Positions 23,874-36,475 of a stretch of 64,000 nucleotides of DNA are shown in pieces. This DNA comes from Liolophura sinensis (taxonomy: Eukaryota; Mollusca; Polyplacophora; Chitonida; Chitonidae). The notes under the pieces are model-generated. The model saw only the letters and a list, made by a program, of their open reading frames with translations. It did no database searches and had not been told where the DNA came from. The DNA lies in NCBI RefSeq assembly GCF_032854445.1, contig NC_088306.1:22789764-22853763 (forward strand), in the 5' to 3' direction. A program made the position numbers and the translations under genes. Within the stretch, counting starts at the first letter, position 1; every line of letters begins with the position of its first letter.

Positions 23874-24125
23874 TTATTATTTATTTGACTGGTGTTTCAC
23901 ACCTTAATAAAGAATATTTCACTTGTATGTCAGCGGACAGCATTATGGTGGGAGGAAACCAGTCAGAGCCTGACAAAATCTACAACTATCCGTAGGTTGC
24001 TGTCAAACCTACCCGCGTACGACCGGAGAGTTAGACAAAATAAGCTGGACTTAAACTCACAACGACTGCATTGATGGGAGGCTCCGCACTGGAATGCTAA
24101 TTACTTTGGGCACCTTGGCCCCACT
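23874..24125 (-). mobile_element. SINE-A copy, near full length, diverged
   Basis: Has the (TTTA)n-side tail, the body (agaatatttcacttgtatgt), the core (ggtgggaggaaaccagtcag, acgaccggagag) and a decayed tRNA-like head with a B-box-like ggacttaaactc in reverse (24047-24058). A-box region poorly preserved. Confidence 0.85.
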
Positions 24126-24587
24126 AGGTAGTTTTAAGCAGACTAATATGGACCAGTTTACAAATACCCAATTTCACTTTTTAGCAGCTGTCAACAACTG
24201 AACATAAAACACAAGAATAGTTTCGTTCTACAAAATAATACTCATTATGTCATGTAATAAGCTTCTATTTCTAACTGCACCTAAATGACCCAAACTTTTG
24301 CCCCTGAATAACTTGTACATTTTGGCTGAATCTGAGAGTTCCATGAGAGGTTTAGAGATTTGCAGGGAAGGTAGGTTGATATCCAAATTTCAATGCATCA
24401 ATGAAAGTAAAATTTCATGAGATGAATCTACCTCTGGAAAATGCAACTTTTGGGGTGAACATTTACATCATTTTACCTTACATGTAACTGCAAAATAAAA
24501 TATTACCATAATTACTAAACAAAGAATTCTCACAAATATCCATCAATGGGGGTTGAATGACAACCTATTTTTTCTCCCTCTCCCTCT

Positions 24588-24618
<31 letters not shown>

Positions 24619-25860
24619 CAGGACATGGCTAAGATTTCAGGACAATCAGGTTTTCCAAAACTCAACATGTGGCTCTAGACCACAACAACTACTAGCTGGT
24701 ATATGAAGGTACAAATAAGCACCTACATACTAAGAACACGGACCTGTCTAACTGTAAATATAACCAGTACAGACGCGGAATCTAGGTCTTTTGTACTTTT
24801 CTTTTTGAGGGTGTGTTGTCATCCTATGTCCAATACTTGACAGACTGGTCCCAATAAATCATGACCATGATTTGTAAACTTGTTTCAAAACCGAGTTGGG
24901 GGGGGTAGGTCTTATGCAGTCAACCTTGACTTTAAGGCAGAGGGGGCATCCCCAAATTCCCAATCTGCAAGTGCAAAGTATGCATGTACTACTGACAACA
25001 TTCAACAGTTTGGACAGGATATCAGATACATGTATCTCAAACAGTTACATGTATACAGAAATCTGAACAGATTAACAATATCTAGTTTCTCCGCTAAGTA
25101 GTTGTGTCTCCAAGGATTGATCGAGGCTAAAATTTAGATTTTACCTCAGAGTCAGTGGTACATGTACATGTAGCAAGGTGAATACACACTGTAGTTTCAT
25201 AGCAAAAGACTACATGTAATTAACCAGCCCAACTGGGACAATCTAACCACTGCAGCAATCTTACCACTGAAGCAGCATTCTTCCTACATGGCCATTCATT
25301 AAAAATTCTTTGTTGGGCATAACCCAACTCTATCAGAATTTTTTATTTGTTTTCTGGCTAATGAAAAAAATAGATTTTAAAGAAATTTATCAAAGGTTCC
25401 TTTTTTTAGAGGATTGGTTACAAGAGACTCAATGAACATAATCTTAACGACGGCCTGATTCAACCAGACTCTATGAAACATTTCTGTTGATAATGTAGAC
25501 GGTACAAATGTCCTCAAATTCATGTGAAACATGCTGATTGACAAATATGTATCTGTCCTATCACAATGAAGAAAATTCATGTTAAGGAGAAAGACTTCTC
25601 ATTACAAGAAGTGCCCTCAGTGACATTTTCTGGTATCATCAAGCACAAAGAAAAATCAAAAACCCCAGGAATGCACAAGTCACTGCAGTCAGCAGTGACG
25701 ACATCACAAATCTCCCATGTGTGGTAAAGTTTGGAATTTCCTGGTAAACATAAAATAAATACCTTTCAGTCAATGCTTCAGCAAAGTTCACCTTACATTT
25801 ACCATGATCCAACACCACCCATAGACAAAGTGGTGTGTAACAAAGAGGTATGTGACCATG
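24126..25860. other. Intronic sequence with (TC)n microsatellite
   Basis: A pyrimidine tract with (TC)n runs from about 24574 to 24620. A G run lies near 24898-24905. No gene or dispersed repeat recognised. Confidence 0.5.
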
Positions 25861-25861
25861 C

Positions 25862-25932
25862 TGATTTATTTATTTATTTATTTAGTATGGTGTCTTAAGC
25901 CATACTCAAGAATATATCACTTATACTGACAG
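25862..25932 (-). mobile_element. SINE-A 3' end fragment
   Basis: An expanded tttatttatttattta tail is followed by taagccatactcaagaatat and atcacttatactgacagtgg, the tail-proximal end of SINE-A. Only about 70 bases remain. Confidence 0.75.
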
Positions 25933-27032
25933 TGGTCTCCATGAGGTATCCTGACCCTAAAATACTGATCCCCCAGATAACATCTGCAAACAAGACTGTC
26001 AATTTTCCTGATGATGTCGCATTGACCTCCATAAAGGGCTGCTGCTCTTAAAAAAAAAAAAAATGGGCTTAACAGCTCAGCATTATCTAGGTATGCCAGC
26101 CAATAAAGCATTACTGGTCCACAACAACCAGTGCAGGAATTTATGCCATGGCCACCCTGTAGAGCAGAGTTATGCAACTACAAGCACTGCCTGTGTGTGA
26201 GGATGACAAACATTCCATGTCCTCATGTCCGGGTCGAGCAACCCAACTTCAAAGATGTTACCCCCCTTCCCCCCTCTCTCTCGCTCCTCGAAAAGCAAAG
26301 AAATACTGTCTGGATAAATGGTGCTTCTGTAACAATGATCACAGCATTGATGATCACATTTCCTGTAGCTTCCCTGAGTAATGGACCCCTGGGACTGCAG
26401 GTCTCATTAATGTACTACATGTATCTCTACTATTTGATTATTAGTCACATTCTCACAAGCATTTACATGTACCCTGTGAAAGATAAACTCTGAAAGCAAT
26501 TATCCTGACCTACAGCTAGCAGCAGGAGACGGATTCAAGCCAGAAAGCATTCAGGCCACAAATACAGGGAATTCAAATCTTAATTAAACGACAATCACAT
26601 ATCCACTACAAGACAATGACATCATATCTAAGGGATCATAATTTGAGCGCACTCACTTGAATTTTTCAATCTCAATTCAAACATGTTTAGGAATCTGTTA
26701 ACAGATAATCATATCTCAATTATGAAACATTTCAAGGACATTCCAAACATCACTTTAATTACGAACTGAGAGAAATTGACGAAACTGACCAGGTTACCTT
26801 AATTATACATATGACTACCTTATGAATATATGTATTTGGCCAAGTCTAATGAAACATTAATTTCAGACAGCTTAAAGGAGGAGTTAATTGTTCAATTTTA
26901 CAGAGTTACTTTTAAACAAAGTTTCAATTCAATCAGTGATCACTAATGCCCTAATGTCGATCAAGCCAGCACAGCTTAATAAAGAGATTTATGTACAAAT
27001 GGTAATTAAAGATCTGCAATTTAAGCATCACA
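25933..27032. other. Intronic sequence, no gene seen
   Basis: The ORFs at 25917-26177 (-), 26131-26493 (+, 120 codons) and 26172-26381 (+) overlap and show no recognisable domain. The right part is AT-rich. Confidence 0.45.
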
Positions 27033-27265
27033 GGGGTCAATTCCACAAAGACATTCCTGATTTCAGACAAAATATAAAACGTTGTCACAAAGCCTAGTTT
27101 TTGGTTAAAGAAGTTAAAATTTGACACATTTGTCTTCAGATAAGATAGATGAGGTAGTCAAAATTTTTAGTTAAGTTCAAGTTTTTAAGCTCAAGCGGCT
27201 TGAAAATAAGCTCTAAAATCATATTTCAAGTTTTGACTTAGAACCGGTTTTGCTAAATTGGCCCC
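27033..27265. mobile_element. MITE-D-like palindromic element
   Basis: The left end ggggtcaattccacaaagac and the right end ggttttgctaaattggcccc form an imperfect inverted repeat. The interior also has self-complementary stretches (tttgacac / aaaatttttagttaagttca). Related to 2856 and 43978. Confidence 0.6.
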
Positions 27266-27639
27266 AGAGATACAGTGAATTTCATGAAGCTAGTGCTACC
27301 CCCATTACATTAAAATTAACAACCATAAACAAGCAAGGTATTTGTATGGCACTGTGGTCAATTTGTTCAGCTAATCTGGCAATCAGGGAATATTTGATAT
27401 TTACTCTGCACACTTTACCAACAATTAACCCTGCATCTCATAGCTACCTGACCAGATTTAAGCCTATAATGCTACGGCAGTCACGTCTGTATTTTTTGCT
27501 GCTGCTTTTTTTTTTTTTTTTTTTTTTACTTGGTTTGCGAATGGACACAAGTCCCTGAACATAAAATTGAGCAGGGCAAACAAACGAACAATGTAAAAAC
27601 AAACACACTAAAAACAAAAACCAACAGGCAAACAAACAA

Positions 27640-28010
27640 ATAAGCCTTTCCACAATCGAGGAATGGTGCAGCCGTCTGGCATGCCTTGAAGATCTAGCCT
27701 ATGATGCAAGTCAATGGAGAACAGTGGGGTGGGGAAACAATGGGGAGGAATTGTCTGCGTAGCTTCTCAAATGCCAGGGACGGGGAGGCCTCTGCAGGGC
27801 TGCAGCGAGACGTCTTAATCTATCCCTGATCCAGACCCATGGGAGGCCACGTGGCTTGGAATATGGAGCAGATCAAGTATGTCACCTCCAGTGAAGGAGA
27901 CCTGGGCTGGCAATGTGAAGGACCCTCCCACCTACAAACTCCTCACCCTGACTGCTCCTGCTCCAGCAATCTCAATATGGGTTGCATGATGAGCTTTACC
28001 CATGATCCAG
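27640..28010. other. GC-richer low-repeat island
   Basis: This block is non-repetitive and GC-richer than its flanks. The 82-codon plus ORF at 27839-28087 shows no recognisable domain. A T run (27508-27527) and a G tract (28107-28128) flank it. Candidate regulatory or transcribed element; inference from composition only. Confidence 0.3.
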
Positions 28011-28129
28011 ACATCAATAATTCCTTGACCCAAATTCTTTGTTTTGTCAAACTGTTGAAGCTTTGTAAATGTTCATTTCATCAATGAAATACAATCTGCT
28101 ATATTTTGGGGGGGAAGGGGGGGGGGGGT

Positions 28130-29313
28130 GCATGGAGGGAGTTGGGGATCACAAACCAGTGTTGATAATTTCTAGTCCAACAAGTAAGTATATCTATGAC
28201 ACAACAGGAAATATCAATTTTCTTTCCTCTTAGTTAAACAGGACCACCGATTTAAGAGCAATATGCTATAGCTAGAAAACATGCAAAACCACAAATCTTA
28301 ATTATAGAAACCGGATCACTTAAGGTTAGCTTTATTAAGTGCATGAATATAAAAACAACTCTACATGGCAACAGGCAATTAGGCCTGTACAGAATGACCA
28401 TATATACATGTACCTGCTAGATACCACGGAGATAAGGTGACACTTGCAGAGAAGTGTCATTTGTACATGTAACACCCTTTGCCATGTCTGATTCAACACA
28501 GGTGACAAGAAACACCGAAGCTTCGGTTAAGATGACAACATAAGTTCATCTTTACAAACAGCAGCTGTCTCAACAAGTGAAGGATATGTGCCTTTTACTC
28601 ATACGACATAGGTAAACAATACGGGTAAATCACGTCCGGTATAACATATGGTATGATAACACAATGATCTGCTAAAAAGAAAAAAAGACCTTCAGTGCAG
28701 TATCTATAGCAACATGATATCACAGAAACATTTCTGTGATAAGAGAATATCATTTCTGTAATAACCAGCAAAAAAGCAATTAACGACAGAGACACTATTT
28801 ACCTGACTTCATGAAGGTAAAATCCGAGGCCTCACAAACAGCAATCATCAGTGTACAATGACACGTCAAGTCACACGTTTATGACACGTACATGTTTTAC
28901 CTGTATGGGTCTACTTATATATACATACATTCTCTTCCACGTATACAGTCCTATTTTCTGCTCGCTTCTGACCTACATCTCTGTTTACATGTTATGGATT
29001 GACATATTTATAGGAACAATGCACCCATGTCAAACCTAATGCCTGTCATGAATGCACTGCTGCAGAAACAGAAAGGTATTCCTGCCAAATTTTTCCATTC
29101 GGCTAAATATAGTAATGCTTAAATAATTTTGTTATTTATATACAGTTAGGCCATTTAATATTGCGCCGACAAATCCATACATAATGTAACAAAGGACCCT
29201 GAGGATAACTTCCCCAGACGTGGTTACTTTTGGTGACAGTACTGTGTACATTTGTTGCACAAAAAACTTTTACATTCCATTTTCAAAACAAATCCTTGAA
29301 TTTTCAATAGCTA
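28130..29313. other. Intronic sequence, no gene seen
   Basis: AT-rich. A small hairpin at about 28719-28741, cacagaaacatttctgtgat, pairs cacagaaa with tttctgtg. ORFs lack recognisable domains. Confidence 0.45.
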
Positions 29314-29525
29314 CTGTAATTCTTCAAACTTTTCACATGTTTGTATGGTGTTTATTCAAGCATATCATCAAGGTATTATTCCATGTCGACTGAGAAAATG
29401 ATACCTTTTGTGAAGCAATAAAACTGGCCGATGCAACCAATGTAGTTTTGTATCCAAAATCAAATTCAAAACATGCATAAATTGCATGAAAAGTTGAGGG
29501 AATTAGGGTTGAGGAATTAGGGTAC
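29314..29525 (+). mobile_element. MITE-a copy with duplicated right terminus
   Basis: Left end (after TA) ctgtaattcttcaaactttt; right end gttgaggaattagggta followed by catgg. Interior shares ttcaagcatatc, tgaagcaataaaactggcc and aaccaatgtagttttgtatc. The right terminal motif occurs twice in tandem (gttgagggaattagg, gttgaggaattaggg). It explains the minus ORF at 29333-29557. Confidence 0.85.
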
Positions 29526-30397
29526 ATGGAAGCCAACAATGCCTTTACATTCAACAAAAGTCTAAAACAGTCTTATCACCATATTTTTGTGCCACGTGCT
29601 GAGCAATAAACAATTGGGTAAAATATGCATTTAAAATGCAAATATATCACCTGTAACTTTCATTTCAACTGCTAAATTTTGCCAGTTAAGGGCATACAAG
29701 TATGAAGAATAAACCATCCTGAGTCTAATGCGCAGTGATGGACCACAATGAATCCAAAGTTTAACTCATGGCTTTATTTATATGTACTCATTGAGTGGAA
29801 AAGATATTGGCAAATCAATTTGATTTGTAAATTAAACCACACTTTTACAAAAGAAAACGATGGCTGTACACTTCAAAACAGATTAAAAGCTACAAGTGCT
29901 CGAACCGATATTAAAAATAATAATTTCCTCTTTTTTACTTTGGACACACGCTAGGATAAAACATTGCCATTACGGTCACCATGACAATTATAGTGCTCAA
30001 AATACCTCACCTGTCTTAGTCACAAGTACAAACAAGTGTAATTCGGACAGGTATAAAAAAAAACACAGCAGTCTGAATAATTAGTTCAATTAATAATACA
30101 CAATTAAACGTAATTTATCGCTGTATATAATGTCATCCGTTTTCCCCTTATGATCTAAATTTACATATCAGACAGACTGAAGTGTTTTAACCATGTGAAA
30201 ATGTAGATCTATTTTTATCTACATGTACACATTATCCGCTTCAATCCAACCCAGCCTAGATGACTGCAAATGACACAGGTCATGAAATAGATAGGTGCAA
30301 AGATTAGCACTAAACGAGTAGCAATATCTTCAAACCAAATTCAGTACAGAAGCATCTTTTCTCACTATCTAATGCAAGGGGTAAATATCTAGACGTA
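29526..30397. other. Intronic sequence, no gene seen
   Basis: AT-rich, no repeat family member or recognisable ORF product. Confidence 0.45.
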
Positions 30398-30544
30398 TGT
30401 GGGAAGGTCTGTCCGCAACCTGCGGATGGTCGTGGGTTTGTCTGGGTTCTGTCCAGTTTCCTCACACCATAATGCTGGCTGTGGTCGTATAAGTGAAATA
30501 TTCTTAAGTACGGCGTAAGACACCAATCAGATAAATAAATAAAA
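30398..30544 (+). mobile_element. SINE-A fragment
   Basis: Starts tgggaaggtctgtccgcaac, runs through the core (tggtcgtgggtttg, tcctcacaccataatgctgg) and ends acaccaatcagataaataaa. The tRNA-like head is missing. Confidence 0.85.
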
Positions 30545-30721
30545 AGCTAGATGCATGAGTAAGGAAAATATTAATTTGACACTTGAATCTTACCTGGCCA
30601 AATTGACTAAAGACACAGATCTCCTACATATACATGTCCCCCTAATCACTGGGATGCTGCGACAAAAAAATCTGGTTTACATGTACATAATCTACCACAT
30701 ACACTTACATGTATCAGTAAT

Positions 30722-31310
30722 ACAGACTGATATCAACTGTCACCTGTGGCTCATGGTCAAATAGAACAAGAGTGTAATACAGACTGATATCAACTGTCAC
30801 TTGTTGCTCCAGGTCAAATAGAACAAGAGTATAGTACAGACTGATATCAACTGAGTCACATATTGCTCCTGGTGGGACAGAACAAGAGTGCAATACAGGC
30901 TGATATCAACTGTCACTTGTTGCTCATGGTGAAATAGAACAAGAGTGTAATACAGACTGATATCAACTGTCACTTGTTGCTCCAGGTCAAATAGAACAAG
31001 AGTGTAGTACAGACTGATATCAACTGAGTCACCTGTTGCTCATGGTCAAATAGAACAAGAGTGTAATACAGACTAATATCAACTGTCACCTGTTGCTCCA
31101 GGTCAAATAGAACAAGAGTGTAGTACGGACTGATATCAATTGAGTCACCGGTTGCTCCTAGTCAAATAGATATCAACTGAGTCACATACTGCCCCTAGTC
31201 AAATAGAACAAGAGTGTAATGTAGACTGATATCAACTGTCACCTGCTACTCCTGGTCAATTAGAACAAGAGTGTGAAACAGACCAATATCAACTCTATTA
31301 CATATTGCTT
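30722..31310. repeat. Minisatellite, 57-59 bp unit, about 10 copies
   Basis: The phrase acagactgatatcaactgt recurs with spacings of 57 (30724, 30781, 30838), then 59 and 57. A two-base insertion (caactgagtcac versus caactgtcac) accounts for the longer units. Each unit ends in a 'caaatagaacaagagtgtaa'-like phrase. One unit near 31150 is truncated. Confidence 0.9.
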
Positions 31311-31399
31311 CATGATACACTGTGCACACATGTCAAACATTTTGTTCAATGTATCAACTGATTCACCTGATGATAATGACTACAAGATACACAAGAGTA

Positions 31400-31900
31400 T
31401 AACAGACTGATATCTGTATCAACTGACTGGAGTTACCCCAGTAACACACATTCTTCCTCCTCACTGAACTCAGAATAACAGAATGATAGGGGAATAAACA
31501 TGATATGTACAGCCTCATATCAACTCTGTCACCCTGTAACACACACTTCCTGTTGACAGATAATGATAACGTAATGACAATAATGAGGAGTGATATCACC
31601 TGAGTCATACCATTACACACACCTGTCCCATGGACTGATAATGATAATGTAATATACACAATACTACAGAGTGATATCACCTGAGTCACCCCATTGCACA
31701 CACCTGTCCTACAGACTGATAATGATAATGCAATATACACAATACTACAGTGATATCACCCGAGTCACCCCATTACACACACTTGTCCTTCAGACTGATA
31801 ATGATAATGCAATATACACAATACTACAGTGATATCACCTGAGTCACCCCATTACACATACTTGTCCTACAGACTGATAACGATTAACATGATATGCAGA
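31400..31900. repeat. Minisatellite, 79-81 bp unit, about 5 copies
   Basis: The phrase tgatatcacctgagtcaccc recurs with spacings of 81, 79 and 79 (gagtca at 31602, 31683, 31762, 31841). Units also share actgataatgataatgcaat. The left edge is diverged. It shares 'tgatatcac/aac' and 'gagtcacc' words with the adjacent 57-bp array, so the two may have a common origin. The 125-codon minus ORF at 31363-31740 is a by-product. Confidence 0.88.
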
Positions 31901-32550
31901 CTATTGACTATAACTCACCGTAATACCCCCCACAGTCCTCATCGACACATATGCTGCACATAGTTTTGGGCACGGGCATTTGATACTGTTCCCCTGGACA
32001 CTTCATTAAGATTTTATGGGAGGTAGCTGTTTTCTGTAGCACAAGGGAGTCCAACTGCGATTAAGTCTGCGTGAATGAAGCTAAATTTAGTGAGCAAACT
32101 ACAACATGTGCCAGATGATATGATCGCTCTCTAGCCCGTTTTTTTAAGGGGAATTTTTTTCTTCTTCTCACCCCGTCTCGTTCCAAGGTAGGTGGGACAG
32201 AAATTTGTGTTGAACAGAGAAGCTTTCGTAACCTGCAACACTCCAGTCAAATTGCCACCACTGTGTCGGCAGACATGTATATTCCTCAGTGAGTACAACA
32301 CCAGTCACCTGTCTTAATGCAAGCTGGCAGAGGTCTGCATGTCAATGTAAATCCATGTGCAGGTAAATTAACCTAGCCTGTCACTTACGCATCACAGCCC
32401 TTACACACTTACACAATGATGAGTTGCACTTAACGGTTTGAGTATATTATTAGCAGCAACAACAACGCCACCAGCAGAAGGAACAATAAGGTAATTTCTG
32501 TATATTTAAACACTTACTGAAAAACAGGTCCCACTTATGAAAAAAAAACA

Positions 32551-32578
32551 AAAAACACACACACACATATATATATAT
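32551..32578. repeat. (AC)n/(AT)n microsatellite
   Basis: Tandem acacacacac directly followed by atatatatat. Confidence 0.8.
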
Positions 32579-32589
32579 GTACCGTATTC

Positions 32590-33850
32590 AGGTACAAACT
32601 TCAGTCAAAAAGCTTTGTCTGCCAAGTTACAGCAAGCTAGAGGCCAGGCCAAGTTTTTGAGTACTGGTAAATGGGGAGCAAAGCACAGCATCTGTGTACA
32701 CAGTTTGAAATTCCTCGGCTATGAAAACTTCTGCACAGTGTTGTTTCGTTGTTTCCGTCTGATCCCAGGCTTCTCTGTGCAGTCCCAACTTTCTTTTCAG
32801 CTCAACTGTCCTAGCACCTCTCAATGAAGGCTAAGCTGCCTCTAAGTTCACTGCCCAAGCTATGGAGGGTAACTGTTTTGTCAACACACTGCTGTCTTCA
32901 GCATGCCTGTAGATCTATTAATGTTACAGGAGAGTGAGGTCAGTCAATCAGCCTTAGCGAAAACCTAAGGCCTTAGGGAGTTCCCCAGGGTGACCTGCTA
33001 AGTCTGTTCCCCTCCTCACAGGTAATAAGGGTTGCTGTACTGATGCTCTTTCTCTCTCAATCTCTCCGACTCTGCCTTTCACAGACACACACACTGGAAA
33101 ACCTGGCAGACTCTTCAGCTGTGTCTAACAGCCTGGCAACCGGGAGCACTGACTCTTTGGCCTAGATTTCACAAAGTTCCATAAGATATAGAATCGGCTG
33201 GTGTCACGCAGATATAAATCCACATGGGCAAACTACATGCACTAGTTCGTTGCCGTCATTTCCATGTAGAGAAGAAAAAAACATCAACCCTAAAACGCAA
33301 CACTAGGCAACATATAAGCCTCTGTAACTCCAGCTGGCAATCAAAAACCACCAGTTCTCTGGCTTATAAAGATATGTAATACACCTGCTATATAGATCCA
33401 CAGAGATAACTTTTCTCCACCAGTTTAGATTTTTTGTGTCCTTAAGTCTGAAATCTCTCCTTTGCTTCTTTTTCTTTTTAGCAGGTTACTTCCGATCTCT
33501 TCAGCCTGTAATTCTGCCTGGCCCACAGTCCCTGCTGTACTTGTGCATATGACCTTTCACTCATTTAAATTTCACTTCACCCACTTTTCCCCTGGTTGCT
33601 TTTGAACCAGACCTTAAGAATTAGCCGTGCACGCCTCTGCATGCCTTACCCCACACATGCACAGCCCCTCTGCCTCTCTGTCTTGAATGGATGAATGGCT
33701 GGACATACACTCCAACTGCTTAATCCTCCCTCCCTCCAGGAAATGCCTCAGAAGCCCTTGCAGCCAGACTTCTCACAGCTGGACTATGCTAGGCTGAACT
33801 GACCAGGATACCCTGATACTCCAGCTGATGTACTACACATTCTAAAAATC
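32590..33850. other. GC-richer island, low in repeats
   Basis: More than 1 kb with higher GC and frequent CAG/CTG and CCT words, contrasting with AT-rich flanks. ORFs at 32537-32827 (+) and 32627-32824 (-) overlap on opposite strands and have no recognisable domain. A MITE-D-like end (gatttcacaaagttcc) occurs at about 33167. Of all blocks in the window this is the largest candidate for an unrecognised exon, promoter or enhancer; the evidence is composition only. Confidence 0.3.
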
Positions 33851-35097
33851 ACACCCCCCATCTTCTCCATGTCAAGTGAGCAATGTATAGTTCACATTGA
33901 CAGTTCAGAAAACATACATGATACATGCAGTACAAGTAGTTTTAAAACTCCCAATAGTAGACTACAATTTGTATAAAGCAACAATTTGCCTCGTATAAAC
34001 TTGGGGACATGTAAAAAAGATTTCTCCATAAGCAGTTTTGTTTTACATTGTGCATAGCAATGTGTATCTATGCTTTAATATGGATCAGATGGATGTACAT
34101 GTATTTCACAACACTGTTAAAGACTAAATCTCTGGACACTCTATGCTTCAAAGCCAAACCATTTGGCATTGTAGAAATGAAGGTATAAAATTGTGGTCAC
34201 TGACGTCCATTATGAATAATGTGAAAACATTTTTCAGGAGTGCAGTCTTCAAAAAACTTATGAAGTCCTTATCCTTAAGTCATTACATGAACATGAAATA
34301 CACTACCAAAGCATATAAATACTGAGTCAACCAAGGCTTTGCAACCTTCAAAATTAGTATCTTCGTGTATACAACAACAACAACAACAAAAAAGCAATAA
34401 AAACAAACATTATTTGGGTTTCTTCATTTAAAACATTTAGAAAAATTCTAATATTACAGTCTATATGTTATACTTCATATGCTGAAACAAATGTCAAACG
34501 AAATAGATAATACATATAATGACTCAACCATTTACCTCTCTGTAATCATTCATTGACATGGAACAGTTCAACATCGCTTTTTATTTCTGAAAAAAAGCGA
34601 CATGAGGGGTGGAGGGGGGGGGGGGGCAACATAAAAATAATGTTGATAGTTGAACACAACATGTACAATACAAACAGACTCATGACTTGTGACAAAACCA
34701 AGGCTGAAACTTGGCAAGTGAACATGAAATATTAAAGGTCACACACCACATGGTGATTGTCCTCAAAACAGGGATGGAGGATCAGAAAACATCAAACATT
34801 AAAACATTTATGGTAAATTTCTGTGCTGCAGTCCCAATGATTCATTCACTGTACCAGCATAAAACCATCTGGTCAAGACAGTGGCCTGATCAGCAACATG
34901 TGGGGAGCATTAACAGCTCTATTACTGAGGCATGGTCAAGGATGGTCAAGCCTGGTCATTCACTAACCACTCTAACCCCTATGGGACCATTAGATATGAA
35001 CATAGAAACACAAGAGAGATAAGGGCACATGTGCTTCCCACTGACATTAGGGTAGACCACAATGTTATAGTTCCCTTCCTTCACTGAGAACAATGAT
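33851..35097. other. Intronic sequence, no gene seen
   Basis: Includes a (CAA)n run at 34373-34389 and a 13-G run at 34614-34626. No recognised gene or transposon. Confidence 0.45.
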
Positions 35098-35170
35098 ATT
35101 CCCTAATTCCTCAACCTTTTCGTAAATGAAACAGCAACTTTCATTGAAATTTATGAAGATTTTATGTTCC
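35098..35170 (-). mobile_element. MITE-a terminal fragment (reverse orientation)
   Basis: The stretch attccctaattcctcaacct, then tttcgtaaatgaaacagcaa, then ctttcattgaaatttatg is the reverse complement of the right end of MITE-a. The rest is lost. Confidence 0.65.
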
Positions 35171-36257
35171 GTGCAGAGTGCACATGAACTGATATGATAG
35201 ACAGTTTCAGGAATTCTATACAGCCTACATCTAATTTGCATTTTCCAACGAATCCGTATGATTTTTCACTCCATTTCTAAAAGATCATTAAAACTTACAA
35301 ATCTTTCACTGATCTTCATATCAATTTGATAAAAAATATATAACATTCATTTATGTCTGTACACATGTTTGTTCATAACTCTAGCCTTAATGACCTGGAG
35401 TTGTGCTGCTTTAGGGTACATCCCCAACCCACCCCCACCTCCCTTCGTGATCGCCCCCCCCCCCCCCCGTCTCCCCTATAAAATGTAGAGTACTGGGGTC
35501 CAAATGTTACCCTCTGTCCCCCACACATGGGCTGTCTTAGTTTTTCAAGGTCCCCCTGGAGCCCAGACTAATGTCCTATGTCAACTGAGTTAACAGTTTT
35601 CCCTGTTGGAGACACCAGTAGATGCTATCAGATTGTCAACAACTGCTTTTGATAAACTCAAGAGGAAGGTTGGAGCCAGAGTGGTGGGACTAGGGTAGTG
35701 GTGATAGGGGATCAGGGTTGGGGTTTGGTGGGTTTTAATGACCTTATATATACATATGTATAAATACTGGGGGGTGAAGAAGGGGTAGGGTGTGGAAGTG
35801 GAGAAGAGAAACCTCTAAATATTGGGCTAGGAGTGAACATGTTATATGTGTTCCTATAGATGTCAGCAACATTCGCATTTTGGCTGACAGCCATTCTTTT
35901 CAGTCCAAATGTCATGATATCTCACAGCACACTTCAGAATCTTAGACGTAACCCTAATGGTGGCATGCTTACATCATAAACAATCTCTTTCACCCGAAAT
36001 TCTACAATGCAAATCGTATTCCCATTCGCAGAAAGTTGTGGCAAGATGAGAAAGTGAAAATGCCACTTAGAAAATTTCAAATGTTGCCATTTTATTACTG
36101 TAGTGAGGTGATTCATCTTCAAACTTGAATTGGGGTGCTAATTTCACCCCTGATGCTCTGTTGCGGCTACTGTACAAAAAGCGTGCAGTTTGAAATGCAT
36201 ATCTGGCTTATACAAACACCATCTAATAGTGCATGTTGATGCCTAAACTGGTAATAC
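35171..36257. other. Intronic sequence, no gene seen
   Basis: Contains a 15-C run at 35454-35468 preceded by a C-rich stretch. The ORFs at 35712-35915 and 35934-36122 (both minus) are not recognisable. Confidence 0.45.
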
Positions 36258-36475
36258 TGTTAATCTTTAACCTTTTCGACTTGTAAATCACAATTTCTGC
36301 ATACAATTACATGCAAAAAATGAATGAAATCAAAATGAAACAAAGATGATTTATCTGTGTCACTTATGGTGCAAACTTAAAAAACGTGTGCGATTCATTT
36401 CTGTACACCACACAGTTCTCCAAGAACTGGTGGCAGAGGCCTTTGAAAAGGCTGAAGAATTACGGTATATGACAC
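36258..36475 (+). mobile_element. MITE-b copy
   Basis: After a TA it begins ctgttaatctttaacctttt and ends ggctgaagaattacggta. Interior shares ctgtgtcactta, gcaaacttaaaa and agttctccaagaactgg with the other MITE-b copies. It accounts for much of the plus ORF at 36346-36609. Confidence 0.75.

Noticed and set aside
26131-26493. 120-codon plus ORF
   Set aside because: No recognisable domain and overlapped by another frame; no splice or conservation evidence.
31363-31740. 125-codon minus ORF
   Set aside because: Lies in the 79-81 bp array; the peptide repeats follow the DNA repeat.
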